A stretch of 64,000 bases of DNA, from contig NZ_VIGB01000003.1 in assembly GCF_006636205.1 (NCBI RefSeq), positions 6,450,501 through 6,514,500 on the forward strand. Reading direction: 5' to 3'. Both the position numbers and the translations under genes were made by a program. Under the pieces are notes generated by a model that was not told the origin of the DNA, searched no databases, and saw only the letters and a list, made by a program, of their open reading frames with translations. The stretch comes from Kitasatospora acidiphila. Lineage in GTDB: Bacteria; Actinomycetota; Actinomycetes; Streptomycetales; Streptomycetaceae. This document shows positions 42,735 to 51,347 of this stretch, in pieces (within the stretch, counting starts at the first letter, position 1; each line of letters begins with the position of its first letter).

Positions 42735-43478
42735 ATGACGGAAGGACAGTCGGCCGGGGTCCCGGCCGCGCGCCTTGAGCAGCTCCGCGCCGGCCTCGCC
42801 ACGGTCGAACGGCGGATCGACGCCGCCTGCGCGGCGGCCGGCCGGCCCCGCTCCGAGGTGACCCTGGTGGTGGTCACCAAGACCTACCCCGCCTCGGACA
42901 CCCGGCTGCTCGCCTCGCTGGGGGTGCGGCACGTCGCCGAGAACCGCGACCAGGACGCCGCGCCCAAGGCGGCCGACTGCGCCGACCTGCCGCTGATCTG
43001 GCACTTCGTCGGACAGTTGCAGACCAACAAGGCGCGCTCGGTGGTGCGCTACGCGCACCATGTTCACTCGGTCGACCGGTCCCGGCTGGTCAGCGCCCTC
43101 TCCGAGGCGGTGCTCAAGGCCGAACGCCGGGAGCTGGGCTGCCTGGTGCAGGTCGCCTTCGATGGCGGCACGGCCCAGGGCCGGGCCGGGGTGCCCCCGG
43201 AGCAGGTGCTGGAAATGGCCGATCTGATCGCCGACACGCCCGGTCTGCGGCTGGACGGTGTGATGACGGTCGCTCCGCTCACCGGTCCGCTGACCGGCGA
43301 CCCGTCCGCCGCCTTTACGCGTCTGGCGGAAATCTCAACCGCCGTACGCGCGAGCCATCCGGCTGCCACGATGGTGTCGGCAGGGATGAGCGGCGACCTC
43401 GAGCAGGCGATTGCCGCCGGGGCGACACATGTACGCGTCGGTACGGCGGTGCTCGGTGCGAGGTCACCCCTCGGGTAA
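42735..43478 (+). CDS. ylmE: YggS/YlmE-family PLP homeostasis protein
   Basis: The 247-residue protein is a type III PLP-fold barrel: the lysine in LVVVTKTYP binds pyridoxal phosphate, and HFVGQLQTNKAR, VHSVDR and SAGMSGDLEQAI are family motifs, the last one binding phosphate. It regulates PLP and amino acid pools and lacks known catalysis; in Streptomyces its loss affects division septa according to published work on the ylm genes. ATG at 42735 follows AGGGACAGGAG. In S. coelicolor a ylmD gene lies between ftsZ and ylmE; here only 135 bases separate them. Confidence 0.92.
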   Translation: MTEGQSAGVPAARLEQLRAGLATVERRIDAACAAAGRPRSEVTLVVVTKTYPASDTRLLASLGVRHVAENRDQDAAPKAADCADLPLIWHFVGQLQTNKARSVVRYAHHVHSVDRSRLVSALSEAVLKAERRELGCLVQVAFDGGTAQGRAGVPPEQVLEMADLIADTPGLRLDGVMTVAPLTGPLTGDPSAAFTRLAEISTAVRASHPAATMVSAGMSGDLEQAIAAGATHVRVGTAVLGARSPLG

Positions 43479-43747
43479 CGTCACCGGGTAGTAGATCAGA
43501 CTGCAGGACAAATCAGGACAAAGCACGGATTAGTCCTGCTGAACCGACAGCACATCGTGGATCGTAAGGCCGCGGCCACGCACACGGACTGACGGATCGT
43601 CGGCTCACCGTAGTCGGGATCTGACGGAAGGTGAGCGGACCGCGGTCCTGGGCACCTGGCTCCCTGGGTCACCGTACTCGACGGAGCCGGGTTTCGCGGG
43701 CCAGGCCAGTGACCGAGCCGATCCACCACAGAGCGGAGGACAGGAGC

Positions 43748-44365
43748 ATGGCCGGCGCAATGCGCAAGATGGCGGTCTACCTCGGCCTCGTGGAGGACGA
43801 GACGTACGACGGCCAGGGTTACGACCCGGACGACGACTACGACACGGACCCCGAGCCGATCCGGACCGGACGGACCGAGGACATCCCGCGCCCGGCGGCG
43901 CCCGCCGCCGCCCCCACGGCGCAGGTTGCCTCGATCGCGCCCCAACCCCAGCCGGTGGCGGCCGCCGTGCCGATCCGGCAGGAGCAGCCCCGGATGGCCC
44001 CCGTGTCGTCCATCACACCCGAACGCCGCCAGAATCTGGAGAAGAGTGCCCCGGTGATCATGCCCAAGGTCGTCAACGAGCGGGAGTCGTACCGCATCAC
44101 CACGCTGCACCCGAGGACCTACAACGAGGCCCGTACCATCGGGGAACAGTTCCGTGGCGGTACCCCGGTGATCATGAATCTGACCGAGATGGACGACACC
44201 GACGCGAAGCGGCTCGTAGACTTCGCGGCTGGACTCGTCTTCGGTCTGCACGGCAGCATTGAGCGCGTGACTCAGAAGGTGTTCCTGCTGTCTCCTGCTA
44301 ACGTCGATGTCACGGCGGAGGACAAGGCTCGGATCGCCGAGGGTGGGTTCTTCAACCAGAGCTGA
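43748..44365 (+). CDS. sepF: Cell division protein SepF
   Basis: The 205-residue protein has an N-terminal amphipathic helix (MAGAMRKMAVYLGLVE) for membrane binding, an acidic Asp/Tyr/Pro-rich linker up to about 110, and a C-terminal SepF core (VVNERESYRITTLHPRTYNEARTI) that binds the FtsZ tail. It anchors FtsZ to the membrane. The ATG at 43748 has AGGACAGG upstream. The preceding 269-base gap is unusual in this compact cluster and contains the direct repeat AGGACAAA twice at about 43504-43521, so a separate promoter is probable. Confidence 0.94.
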   Translation: MAGAMRKMAVYLGLVEDETYDGQGYDPDDDYDTDPEPIRTGRTEDIPRPAAPAAAPTAQVASIAPQPQPVAAAVPIRQEQPRMAPVSSITPERRQNLEKSAPVIMPKVVNERESYRITTLHPRTYNEARTIGEQFRGGTPVIMNLTEMDDTDAKRLVDFAAGLVFGLHGSIERVTQKVFLLSPANVDVTAEDKARIAEGGFFNQS

Positions 44366-44446
44366 CCCGGCCACGACGACATGTGTGGACCTGATGGACA
44401 GTGAGTGACCAAGCGGTAGCGGAAGAAACCGGGAGAGGGATACCCG

Positions 44447-44737
44447 ATGGGGATCGTGGGGGCAGTGCTCTACTACGCACTGACCGTCTTCCTGGTGATT
44501 CTGCTGTTCCGCCTGGTCATGGACTGGGTCTTCCAGTTCGCCCGCTCTTGGCGACCGGGCAAGGCCATGGTGGTGCTGTTGGAGGCCACGTACACTGTCA
44601 CGGATCCGCCACTCAAGCTTCTTCGGCGGTTTATCCCGCCGTTGCGTCTCGGGGGCGTGGCGCTCGACCTGTCCTTCTTCGTACTGATGATCATTGTGTA
44701 TGCCCTGATCTCGCTCGTGCAGCGTCTGCCGTGGTGA
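44447..44737 (+). CDS. sepG: YggT/YlmG-family membrane protein SepG
   Basis: The 96-residue protein has two membrane segments (about 5-27 and 72-93) and the conserved LLEATYTVTDPPLKLLRRFIPP segment with the DPP turn of the YggT family. In S. coelicolor the YlmG orthologue, named SepG, is reported to help place SepF-FtsZ structures and to affect nucleoid organisation. ATG at 44447 with GAGAGGG upstream. It lies between sepF and divIVA, as in other actinobacteria. Confidence 0.9.
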   Translation: MGIVGAVLYYALTVFLVILLFRLVMDWVFQFARSWRPGKAMVVLLEATYTVTDPPLKLLRRFIPPLRLGGVALDLSFFVLMIIVYALISLVQRLPW

Positions 44738-44787
44738 GCGATGCGGCAGGATGCCATCTGTGCCGACGATCACGTTGAGGTGAAGAG

Positions 44788-46161
44788 ATGCCGTTGACCC
44801 CCGAGGACGTTCGGAACAAGCAGTTCACGACCGTCCGCTTGCGCGAAGGCTATGACGAGGACGAGGTCGATGCCTTCCTCGACGAGGTCGAAGCCGAGCT
44901 GACCCGCCTGCTGCGCGAGAACGAGGACCTGCGGGCCAAGCTCGCCGCCGCGACCCGGGCTGCCGCGCAGAACCAGGCGAACATGCGCAAGGAGCCTCCG
45001 CAGGACGCGCAGCGGCCCGGTGCCCCGGTGCCCGCCGCCATATCCGGTCCGCCGGTCCCTGGTCAGCAGGGTCCCGGCCAGCAGCAGCCCCAGCCTCAGC
45101 AGCAGATGGGCGGCCAGCCGCTGGGTCTGCCGTCCGGCGCTCCGCAGCTGCCGGCCGGTCAGGGCATGCCGCCGCAGCAGGGCCAGATGCCCGGCCAGGG
45201 CATGCCGCCCCAGCAGCAGGGCATGGGCACCATGGGCGGTCAGCAGCAGCTGGTGCAGCAGCAGGGCATGCCGCAGCAGCAGGGCATGGGCACCATGGGC
45301 GGCCAGCAGCAGCTGGTGCAGCCGATGGGCGGTCAGATGCTGCAGCCGATGCCGTCGCCGATGCAGCAGGGCGGCCCGATGGGTGGCCAGATGCCGCAGC
45401 AGATGGGCCAGACCATGGGCGGTCAGCAGCAGCTGGCGCCGATGGGCGGTCCGCTCGGTGGTGGCCCGCTCGGCGGCCCGATGCAGCAGCAGGGTCCCGG
45501 TGGCGACAGCGCCGCCCGGGTGCTGGCGCTCGCTCAGCAGACCGCCGACCAGGCGATCTCCGAGGCGCGCTCCGAGGCCAACAAGATCGTCGGCGAGGCC
45601 CGCAGCCGTGCCGAGGGCCTGGAGCGGGACGCCCGCGCCAAGGCCGACGCGCTGGAGCGGGACGCTCAGGAGAAGCACCGGGTCGCGATGGGCTCCCTGG
45701 AGTCCGCCCGCGCCACCCTGGAGCGCAAGGTCGAGGACCTGCGCGCCTTCGAGCGCGAGTACCGCACCCGCCTGAAGTCCTACCTGGAGACCCAGCTGCG
45801 CCAGCTGGAGTCGCAGGCGGACGACTCGCTGGCTCCGCCGCGGATCCCGGCCACCGCCTCGCTGCCGCCGGCGGCCTCCTCGATGGCCTCCACCGGTGCC
45901 CCGTCGTTCGGCGGTCAGTCCTCCTTCGGCGGCTCCAGCCCGTCGTTCGGTGGCAGCTCCCCGTCCTTCGGCGGCGGCAACGGCCAGCCGTCGTTCGGCG
46001 GCGGGCAGCCCTCGGGCAGCGGCGCGCCGCAGATGGCCCCGGCCGGCATGACCCAGCCGATGGCCGCGGTCCGTCCGCAGCCGCCCCAGCCGATGCAGCC
46101 CATGCAGCAGGCCCCGGCCCCGATGCGCGGCTTCCTCATCGACGAGGACGGCGACAACTAA
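44788..46161 (+). CDS. divIVA: Polar growth protein DivIVA
   Basis: The 457-residue protein has the conserved N-terminal DivIVA domain (MPLTPEDVRNKQFTTVRLREGYDEDEVDAFL), a first coiled coil, a long Gln/Gly/Met/Pro-rich insert (about 75-240), a second coiled coil from about 245 to 350 (LAQQTADQAISEARSEANKI), and a Ser/Gly/Phe-rich tail with repeats of SFGG. DivIVA marks hyphal tips and recruits the wall synthesis machinery in streptomycetes. The insert includes a direct repeat of QQGMGTMGGQQQLVQ. The ATG is preceded by GAGGTGAAGAG. Confidence 0.95.
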   Translation: MPLTPEDVRNKQFTTVRLREGYDEDEVDAFLDEVEAELTRLLRENEDLRAKLAAATRAAAQNQANMRKEPPQDAQRPGAPVPAAISGPPVPGQQGPGQQQPQPQQQMGGQPLGLPSGAPQLPAGQGMPPQQGQMPGQGMPPQQQGMGTMGGQQQLVQQQGMPQQQGMGTMGGQQQLVQPMGGQMLQPMPSPMQQGGPMGGQMPQQMGQTMGGQQQLAPMGGPLGGGPLGGPMQQQGPGGDSAARVLALAQQTADQAISEARSEANKIVGEARSRAEGLERDARAKADALERDAQEKHRVAMGSLESARATLERKVEDLRAFEREYRTRLKSYLETQLRQLESQADDSLAPPRIPATASLPPAASSMASTGAPSFGGQSSFGGSSPSFGGSSPSFGGGNGQPSFGGGQPSGSGAPQMAPAGMTQPMAAVRPQPPQPMQPMQQAPAPMRGFLIDEDGDN

Positions 46162-46175
46162 GTCGGGTCACACCC

Positions 46176-46217
46176 ACGAGGGCGCCCCTACCGCGATGCG
46201 GTGGGGGCGCCCTCGTT
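46176..46217 (+). terminator. Strong hairpin after divIVA
   Basis: ACGAGGGCGCCCCTACCGC pairs with GCGGTGGGGGCGCCCTCGT around a GAT loop, 15 bases after the divIVA stop. It closes the division cluster. Confidence 0.85.
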
Positions 46218-46254
46218 CGTGCTTCCGCGCTTCCGTGCTCCGAGGTGCCGACGG

Positions 46255-46298
46255 CTGAGGGCCGGGGCCGCGCCCGTGCGCGCGGCCCCGGCCCTCAG
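46255..46298 (-). terminator. Hairpin after ileS
   Basis: CTGAGGGCCGGGGCCGCGC and its complement form a stem of about 18 bases a few bases downstream of the ileS stop codon on the minus strand, backing onto the divIVA terminator. Confidence 0.8.
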
Positions 46299-46309
46299 CC
46301 AGTGCGGTG

Positions 46310-49300
46310 TTACGCCTTGCGCAGCTGGAAGGTCAGTTCCAGACCCTCGTCCGCGAAGGTGTCCGACTCCCAGTCGGCGGCGCCGTCGGCGAAGTCCACG
46401 GCCAGCACCTCCTCGGCGACCAGCGGGCCGTGCTCGGTGATGGCGGCGACCGTCTCCTCGGCCGCGGACTGCCAGCGCAGCACGATCCGGTCGGCGACGT
46501 CGAGGCCGGAGTTCTTGCGGGCCTCCTGGATCTGCCGGATCGCGTCGCGGGCGATGCCGAGGCGCTTGAGCTCAGGGGTGATCGCCAGGTCGAGGGCGAC
46601 GGTGGCGCCGGACTCGTTGGCGACCGCCCAACCCTCGCGCGGGGTCTCGGTGATGATCACCTCATCGGGGGAGAGGCTGATCGTCTCACCGTCGAGCTGG
46701 ACCGAGGTCTCGCCCGAGGCGCGCAGCTCGGCGGCCAGCACGGCGGCGTCCGCAGCGGCCACCGCCTTCGCCACCTCCTGCACGCCCTTGCCGAACCGCT
46801 TGCCCAGCGCCCGGAAGTTGGCCTTGGCGGTGGTGTCGACCAGCGACCCGCCGACCTCGGTGAGCGACTCCAGCACCGAGACGTTGAGCTCCTCGGCGAT
46901 CTGCGCCCGCAGGTCGGCCGGCAGCTCGTCCCAGCCCTGGGCGGCGATCAGCGCGCGGGACAGCGGCTGACGGGTCTTCACGCCGGACTCGGCGCGGGTC
47001 GCCCGGCCGAGCTCGACCAGGCGGCGGACCAGCGCCATGTGCCGGGAGAGGTCCGCGTCGATCAGCTCCTGGTCCGCCTCCGGCCAGCTGGACAGGTGCA
47101 CCGAGGCCGGGGCGTCCGGGGTGACCGGCACCACCAGGTCCTGCCAGACCCGCTCGGTGATGAACGGCGTGAGCGGCGCCATCAGCCGGGTGACCGTCTC
47201 CAGGGCCTCGTGCAGGGTGGCGAGCGCGGCGGCGTCGCCCTGCCAGAAGCGGCGGCGGCCGCGGCGGACGTACCAGTTGGACAGGTCGTCGACGAAACCG
47301 GAGAGCAGCTTGCCGGCCCGCTGGGTGTCGTAGTCGGCCAGCGCCACGTCGACGTCCTTGACCAGCTGGTTCAGCTCGGAGAGCACCCAGCGGTCCAGCT
47401 GCGGGCGGTCGGCCGGGGCGGGGTCGGTCGCGCTCGGCGCCCAGCCGGCGGTCCGCGCGTACAGCGCCTGGAAGGCGACGGTGTTCCAGAAGGTCAGCAG
47501 CGTCTTGCGGACCACCTCCTGGATGGTGCCGTGGCCGACCCGGCGGGCCGACCAGGGCGAGCCGCCGGCCGCCATGAACCAGCGCACCGCGTCGGCGCCG
47601 TGCTGGTCCATCAGCGGGATCGGCTCCAGGGTGTTGCCCAGGTGCTTGGACATCTTGCGGCCGTCCTCGGCGAGGATGTGGCCCAGGCAGACCACGTTCT
47701 CGTAGGACGACTTGTCGAACACCAGGGTGCCGACCGCCATCAGGGTGTAGAACCAGCCACGGGTCTGGTCGATCGCCTCGGAGATGAACTGGGCCGGATA
47801 ACGGCTTTCGAACAGCTCCTTGTTCTGGTGCGGGTAGCCGTACTGCGCGAACGGCATCGAGCCCGAGTCGTACCAGGCGTCGATCACCTCGGGCACCCGG
47901 ACGGCGGTGCCGGAGCACTCACGGCAGGCGAAGGTGACCGCGTCGATGAACGGGCGGTGCGGGTCGAGGTCGCTCTGGTCGGTGCCGGTCAGCTCGCCCA
48001 GCTCGGCAAGCGAGCCGACGCAGGTGAGGTGGCCCTCCTCGCAGCGCCAGATCGGCAGCGGGGTGCCCCAGTAGCGGTTGCGGGAGAGCGCCCAGTCGAT
48101 GTTGTTGTTGAGCCAGTCGCCGAAGCGGCCGTGCTTGACCGTCTCCGGGTACCAGTTGGTGGCCTCGTTCTCGCGGATCATCGCGTCCTTGACGGCGGTG
48201 GTCCGGATGTACCAGGACGGCTGCGCGTAGTAGAGCAGCGCGGTGTGGCAGCGCCAGCAGTGCGGGTAGCTGTGCTCGTACGGGAGGTGGCGGAACAGCA
48301 GGTCGCGGGCCTTGAGGTCGGCGACCAGTGCCTCGTCGGCCTTCTTGAAGAACTGCCCGCCGACCAGCGGCACCTCGGCGGCGAAGGTGCCGTCGGCCTC
48401 GACCGGGTTGACCACCGGCAGGCCGTACTTGCGGCAGGTCGCGAGGTCGTCGGCACCGAAGGCCGGGGCCTGGTGGACGATGCCGGTGCCGTCCTCGGTG
48501 GTCACGTAGTCGGCGTTGAGGACGAAGTGGGCGTCCTCGATCTCTACGAGGTCGAACGGCCGCTGGTAGGCCCAGCGCTCCATCTCGGCGCCGGTGAACG
48601 ACTCGCCGGTGGGCTCCCAGCCCTCGCCCAGCGCCTTGCCCACCAGCGGCTCGGCGACCACCAGGCGCTCGGTGCCGTCGGTGGCGACCACGTAGGTCAC
48701 CTCGGGGTGCACGGCGGCGGCGGTGTTGGAGACCAGGGTCCACGGGGTGGTGGTCCACACCAGCAGCGACGCCTGGCCGGCCAGCGGGCCGCTGGTCAGC
48801 GGGAACTTCACGAAGACCGAGGGGTCGACCACGGTCTCGTAGCCCTGGGCCAGCTCGTGGTCGGACAGGCCGGTGCCGCAGCGCGGGCACCAGGGCGCCA
48901 CGCGGTGGTCCTGGACCAGCAGGCCCTTGTCGAAGATCTGCTTGAGCGACCACCAGACCGACTGGATGTAGGACGGGTCCATGGTCCGGTACGCCTCGTC
49001 GAGGTCGACCCAGTAGCCCATCCGCTCGGTGAGCTTGGTGAACTCGTCGGTGTGCCGGGTCACCGACTCGCGGCACTTGGCGTTGAACTCGGCGATGCCG
49101 TACTTCTCGATGTCCGGCTTGCCGGAGAAGCCCAGCTCCTTCTCCACTGCCAGCTCGACCGGCAGGCCGTGGCAGTCCCAGCCGGCCTTGCGGGCCACGT
49201 GGTAGCCCTTCATGGTCCGGTAGCGCGGGAACACGTCCTTGAAGACGCGGGCCTCGATGTGATGGGCGCCCGGCATGCCGTTGGCGGTCGGCGGGCCCTC

Positions 49301-49438
49301 GTAGAAGACCCACTCGGGGCGGCCCTCGGACTGCTCCAGGCTGCGCTGGAAGACCTTCTGGTCGCGCCAGAAGCTGAGGATGCCGTGCTCGAGTGCGGGC
49401 AGGTCGACCTGGGCGGGGACGGGGTTGTAGCTGGTCAC
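46310..49438 (-). CDS. ileS: Isoleucyl-tRNA synthetase
   Basis: The 1042-residue class I synthetase charges tRNA-Ile. The HIGH-type motif appears as PPTANGMPGAHH at about 49-60 and KMSKS as GRKMSKHLGN near 595-602; an editing domain lies between. The GAHH form and EARVFKDVFPRY segment resemble the eukaryote-like IleS2 clade, which in other bacteria is associated with mupirocin tolerance; that is inference here. The GTG at 49438 was chosen because CGGAGG precedes it by four bases and pairs with the T-box anti-Shine-Dalgarno; an ATG at 49468 lies inside the regulatory RNA. Confidence 0.95.
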   Translation of the reverse strand: MTSYNPVPAQVDLPALEHGILSFWRDQKVFQRSLEQSEGRPEWVFYEGPPTANGMPGAHHIEARVFKDVFPRYRTMKGYHVARKAGWDCHGLPVELAVEKELGFSGKPDIEKYGIAEFNAKCRESVTRHTDEFTKLTERMGYWVDLDEAYRTMDPSYIQSVWWSLKQIFDKGLLVQDHRVAPWCPRCGTGLSDHELAQGYETVVDPSVFVKFPLTSGPLAGQASLLVWTTTPWTLVSNTAAAVHPEVTYVVATDGTERLVVAEPLVGKALGEGWEPTGESFTGAEMERWAYQRPFDLVEIEDAHFVLNADYVTTEDGTGIVHQAPAFGADDLATCRKYGLPVVNPVEADGTFAAEVPLVGGQFFKKADEALVADLKARDLLFRHLPYEHSYPHCWRCHTALLYYAQPSWYIRTTAVKDAMIRENEATNWYPETVKHGRFGDWLNNNIDWALSRNRYWGTPLPIWRCEEGHLTCVGSLAELGELTGTDQSDLDPHRPFIDAVTFACRECSGTAVRVPEVIDAWYDSGSMPFAQYGYPHQNKELFESRYPAQFISEAIDQTRGWFYTLMAVGTLVFDKSSYENVVCLGHILAEDGRKMSKHLGNTLEPIPLMDQHGADAVRWFMAAGGSPWSARRVGHGTIQEVVRKTLLTFWNTVAFQALYARTAGWAPSATDPAPADRPQLDRWVLSELNQLVKDVDVALADYDTQRAGKLLSGFVDDLSNWYVRRGRRRFWQGDAAALATLHEALETVTRLMAPLTPFITERVWQDLVVPVTPDAPASVHLSSWPEADQELIDADLSRHMALVRRLVELGRATRAESGVKTRQPLSRALIAAQGWDELPADLRAQIAEELNVSVLESLTEVGGSLVDTTAKANFRALGKRFGKGVQEVAKAVAAADAAVLAAELRASGETSVQLDGETISLSPDEVIITETPREGWAVANESGATVALDLAITPELKRLGIARDAIRQIQEARKNSGLDVADRIVLRWQSAAEETVAAITEHGPLVAEEVLAVDFADGAADWESDTFADEGLELTFQLRKA

Positions 49439-49442
49439 TGCG

Positions 49443-49700
49443 CCTCCGACGGATGCGTGGACGGGCATTCCGACGGAGGGACGAGACGACTGGCGCCCCG
49501 CGGTACCACCCTCCTTGGCCGTCGCGGTCCTGCCGACGGCCCACTCCTTGGGTCTTGCTACCGGGTCTAGTAGGCCGAGGCGGCCGTTCTTCCGGCGGCT
49601 CCGGGGTGATCTTCCCGCCGCGCACACCCCCGGGCTCGCACCATCCCCGGGTCGCTCCTGGCTGCGTACGTCGGTACTCGTCCCATCTGCGCCTTGCCGG
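49443..49700 (-). promoter_or_regulatory. ileS T-box leader, translational type
   Basis: On the minus strand the T-box sequence GGGTGGTACCGCGG occurs at 49512-49498. Upstream, an ATC at 49610-49608 in a loop after GCGGGAAG is the isoleucine specifier. Downstream, CCCTCCG (49480-49474) can pair with the ribosome binding site CGGAGG (49448-49443), so uncharged tRNA-Ile should free the site. A promoter -10 TATAGA is at 49711-49706. Translational ileS T-boxes of this kind are established in actinobacteria. Confidence 0.92.
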
Positions 49701-49705
49701 CCCAG

Positions 49706-49711
49706 TCTATA
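49706..49711 (-). promoter_or_regulatory. Candidate -10 box of the ileS leader
   Basis: TATAGA on the minus strand would start the transcript near 49699, just upstream of the T-box stem I. TTGGCC about 20 bases further upstream is a weak -35. Confidence 0.5.
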
Positions 49712-49952
49712 GGGAGCGGGCAACCGAATTCGGCCAACCGGGCCCGGCCCCGCTGAGCAGGGCGGTTAACCGGTGATGTTCTGGGCACAACCTTGTCGCT
49801 GCCCTGGGACCGAGGTGTAACCGCTGCCCGGGTGGGATCGCGGGGTGGCGCCGGTATGTCCCGTTGTGACCGGATTCGATCAGGATTATCGTTCCGGGAC
49901 CGGAGGCCGACGGGAACCGTCGGCCGGAGTCATTCGTAGATGGGGTCGAGCC

Positions 49953-50552
49953 ATGGCTGAGAAGGCAACGGGCACGGGTACCGCTACCAGGCGGATCCGG
50001 AAGGCCATGGCAGGCGACCAAGGGGAGGGTTCCGTGACCACGACGACACGGCGGAAGACCAGCACCACCACCGGCCGGACGGCCGCCAGTCGCAACCACG
50101 TCCCCTCGGGCAGCGGTGCCCGGGCGGCCACCCGGCTCACCGCCGAGTCGGTCGACCCGGCCGAGCTGCCGGTCCGCCCGGGTGAGGACCCGTGGACCGC
50201 GGCCGAGGTCGCCGAGGTGCACGAGGAGCTCAACGACGACGTGCGGCGCCTCAAGGCCGAGATCGAGGCCGCCGAGGCGGCGCTCACCGGCCTGATGCGC
50301 GACTCCAACGACGGCGCGGGCGACGACCAGGTCGACGCCGGCACCAAGAACATCAACCGGGAGAGCGAGCTGTCACTGGCCAACAACGCCCGCGACATGC
50401 TCGACCAGAGCGAGCGCGCGCTGGCCCGGCTGGAGGGCGGCGAGTTCGGCTCCTGCGAGTCGTGCGGGCAGCCGATCGGCAAGGCCCGGCTGCAGGCCTT
50501 CCCACGGGCCACCCTCTGCGTCAGCTGCAAGGCCAAGCAGGAACGCCGCTGA
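49953..50552 (+). CDS. TraR/DksA-type C4 zinc finger protein
   Basis: The 199-residue protein has a Thr/Arg-rich, probably disordered N-terminal half (residues 1-65), a helical coiled-coil hairpin region (about 75-165), and a C-terminal zinc finger CESC-X17-CVSC. DksA proteins enter the RNA polymerase secondary channel and modulate initiation, often with ppGpp; the acidic residues at the coiled-coil tip needed for that cannot be assigned with confidence here. ATG at 49953 was chosen, with no strong ribosome binding site. It stands between the ileS promoter and lspA on the plus strand. Confidence 0.82.
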   Translation: MAEKATGTGTATRRIRKAMAGDQGEGSVTTTTRRKTSTTTGRTAASRNHVPSGSGARAATRLTAESVDPAELPVRPGEDPWTAAEVAEVHEELNDDVRRLKAEIEAAEAALTGLMRDSNDGAGDDQVDAGTKNINRESELSLANNARDMLDQSERALARLEGGEFGSCESCGQPIGKARLQAFPRATLCVSCKAKQERR

Positions 50553-50746
50553 CACTCGTTACAAGGGTGTTGACCGGGGTCGGGCCGACGCGCGGTCCGC
50601 GAGCCGTATGCTCGACCCCGTAACGTCGGCCCCATTTCTCGGCAGCGGAGCGGATCATCACTACCCCAGGTTCCCCCCAGACGCGGGACGAGGAGTCCCA
50701 GCTCGCGGGCGCCAGCCCCGTCACCGAGCCGAGCGAGCTGCGGGCG

Positions 50747-51319
50747 ATGGTGCGCCGCCGCCGGCTCACCCTGCTCTTCTCGGTGGCGCTGCTCGCCTAC
50801 CTGCTCGACCTGGGCAGCAAGCTGCTGGTCGTCGCCAAGCTGGAGGGCCACTCGCCGATCCAGGTGATCGGCGACGTGGTCACCCTCCAGGTGATCCGCA
50901 ACGCCGGTGCGGCCTTCGGCATGGGCCAGACCATGACGGTGGTCTTCACGGTGATCGCCGCCGCGGTGATCGTGGTGATCTGGCGGATCTCCCGCCGGCT
51001 CTACAGCCTGCCCTGGGCGATCGCGCTCGGCCTGCTGCTCGGCGGCGCGCTGGGCAACCTGACCGACCGGATCTTCCGGTCCCCGGCCACCTTCCGCGGC
51101 CATGTCGTCGACTTCATCTCGGTGCAGCACTTCGCGGTCTTCAACCTGGCCGATTCGGCCATCGTCTGCGGCGGCATCCTGGTGGTGCTGCTCTCGTTCC
51201 GCGGCAGCAACCCCGATGGCAGCACCCACCGCACCGCCGCTCCGGCGGCCGAGCAGGCCAAGGAGGCCAAGGGCTCCGAGGCCCCGGCCGAGCCGGCCAA
51301 GGACGACCAGGCCAACTGA
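50747..51319 (+). CDS. lspA: Prolipoprotein signal peptidase (signal peptidase II)
   Basis: The 190-residue membrane enzyme cleaves lipoprotein signal peptides after lipidation. Catalytic Asp residues are in GNLTDRIFR and FNLADSAIV, with four membrane segments and RNAGAAFGM as a further signature. The C-terminus is an Ala/Glu/Lys-rich tail. In-frame sequence upstream of the ATG, back to 50624, encodes a peptide (AERIITTPGSPQ) resembling the N-terminus of streptomycete homologues, but no standard start codon lies in it, so the true start is unclear. It is followed by rluD, as in many bacteria. Confidence 0.92.
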   Translation: MVRRRRLTLLFSVALLAYLLDLGSKLLVVAKLEGHSPIQVIGDVVTLQVIRNAGAAFGMGQTMTVVFTVIAAAVIVVIWRISRRLYSLPWAIALGLLLGGALGNLTDRIFRSPATFRGHVVDFISVQHFAVFNLADSAIVCGGILVVLLSFRGSNPDGSTHRTAAPAAEQAKEAKGSEAPAEPAKDDQAN

Positions 51320-51334
51320 GAGCAGCCGTTACGG

Positions 51335-51340
51335 CATACT
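51335..51340 (+). promoter_or_regulatory. Candidate -10 box, leaderless rluD
   Basis: CATACT is seven bases before the rluD GTG at 51348, with no ribosome binding site between. Confidence 0.35.
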
Positions 51341-51347
51341 CGTACGG

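Noticed and set aside
43479..43747. Small gene between ylmE and sepF
   Set aside because: A frame upstream of sepF from 43631 is open but is only the in-frame extension of sepF; the strong ribosome binding site and SepF amphipathic helix place the start at 43748.
46307..49570. Open frame of over 1000 codons on the plus strand opposite ileS
   Set aside because: It is the mirror of ileS codon bias in high-GC DNA. Its translation is Gly/Arg/Val/His-rich with no domain, whereas ileS has all synthetase motifs.
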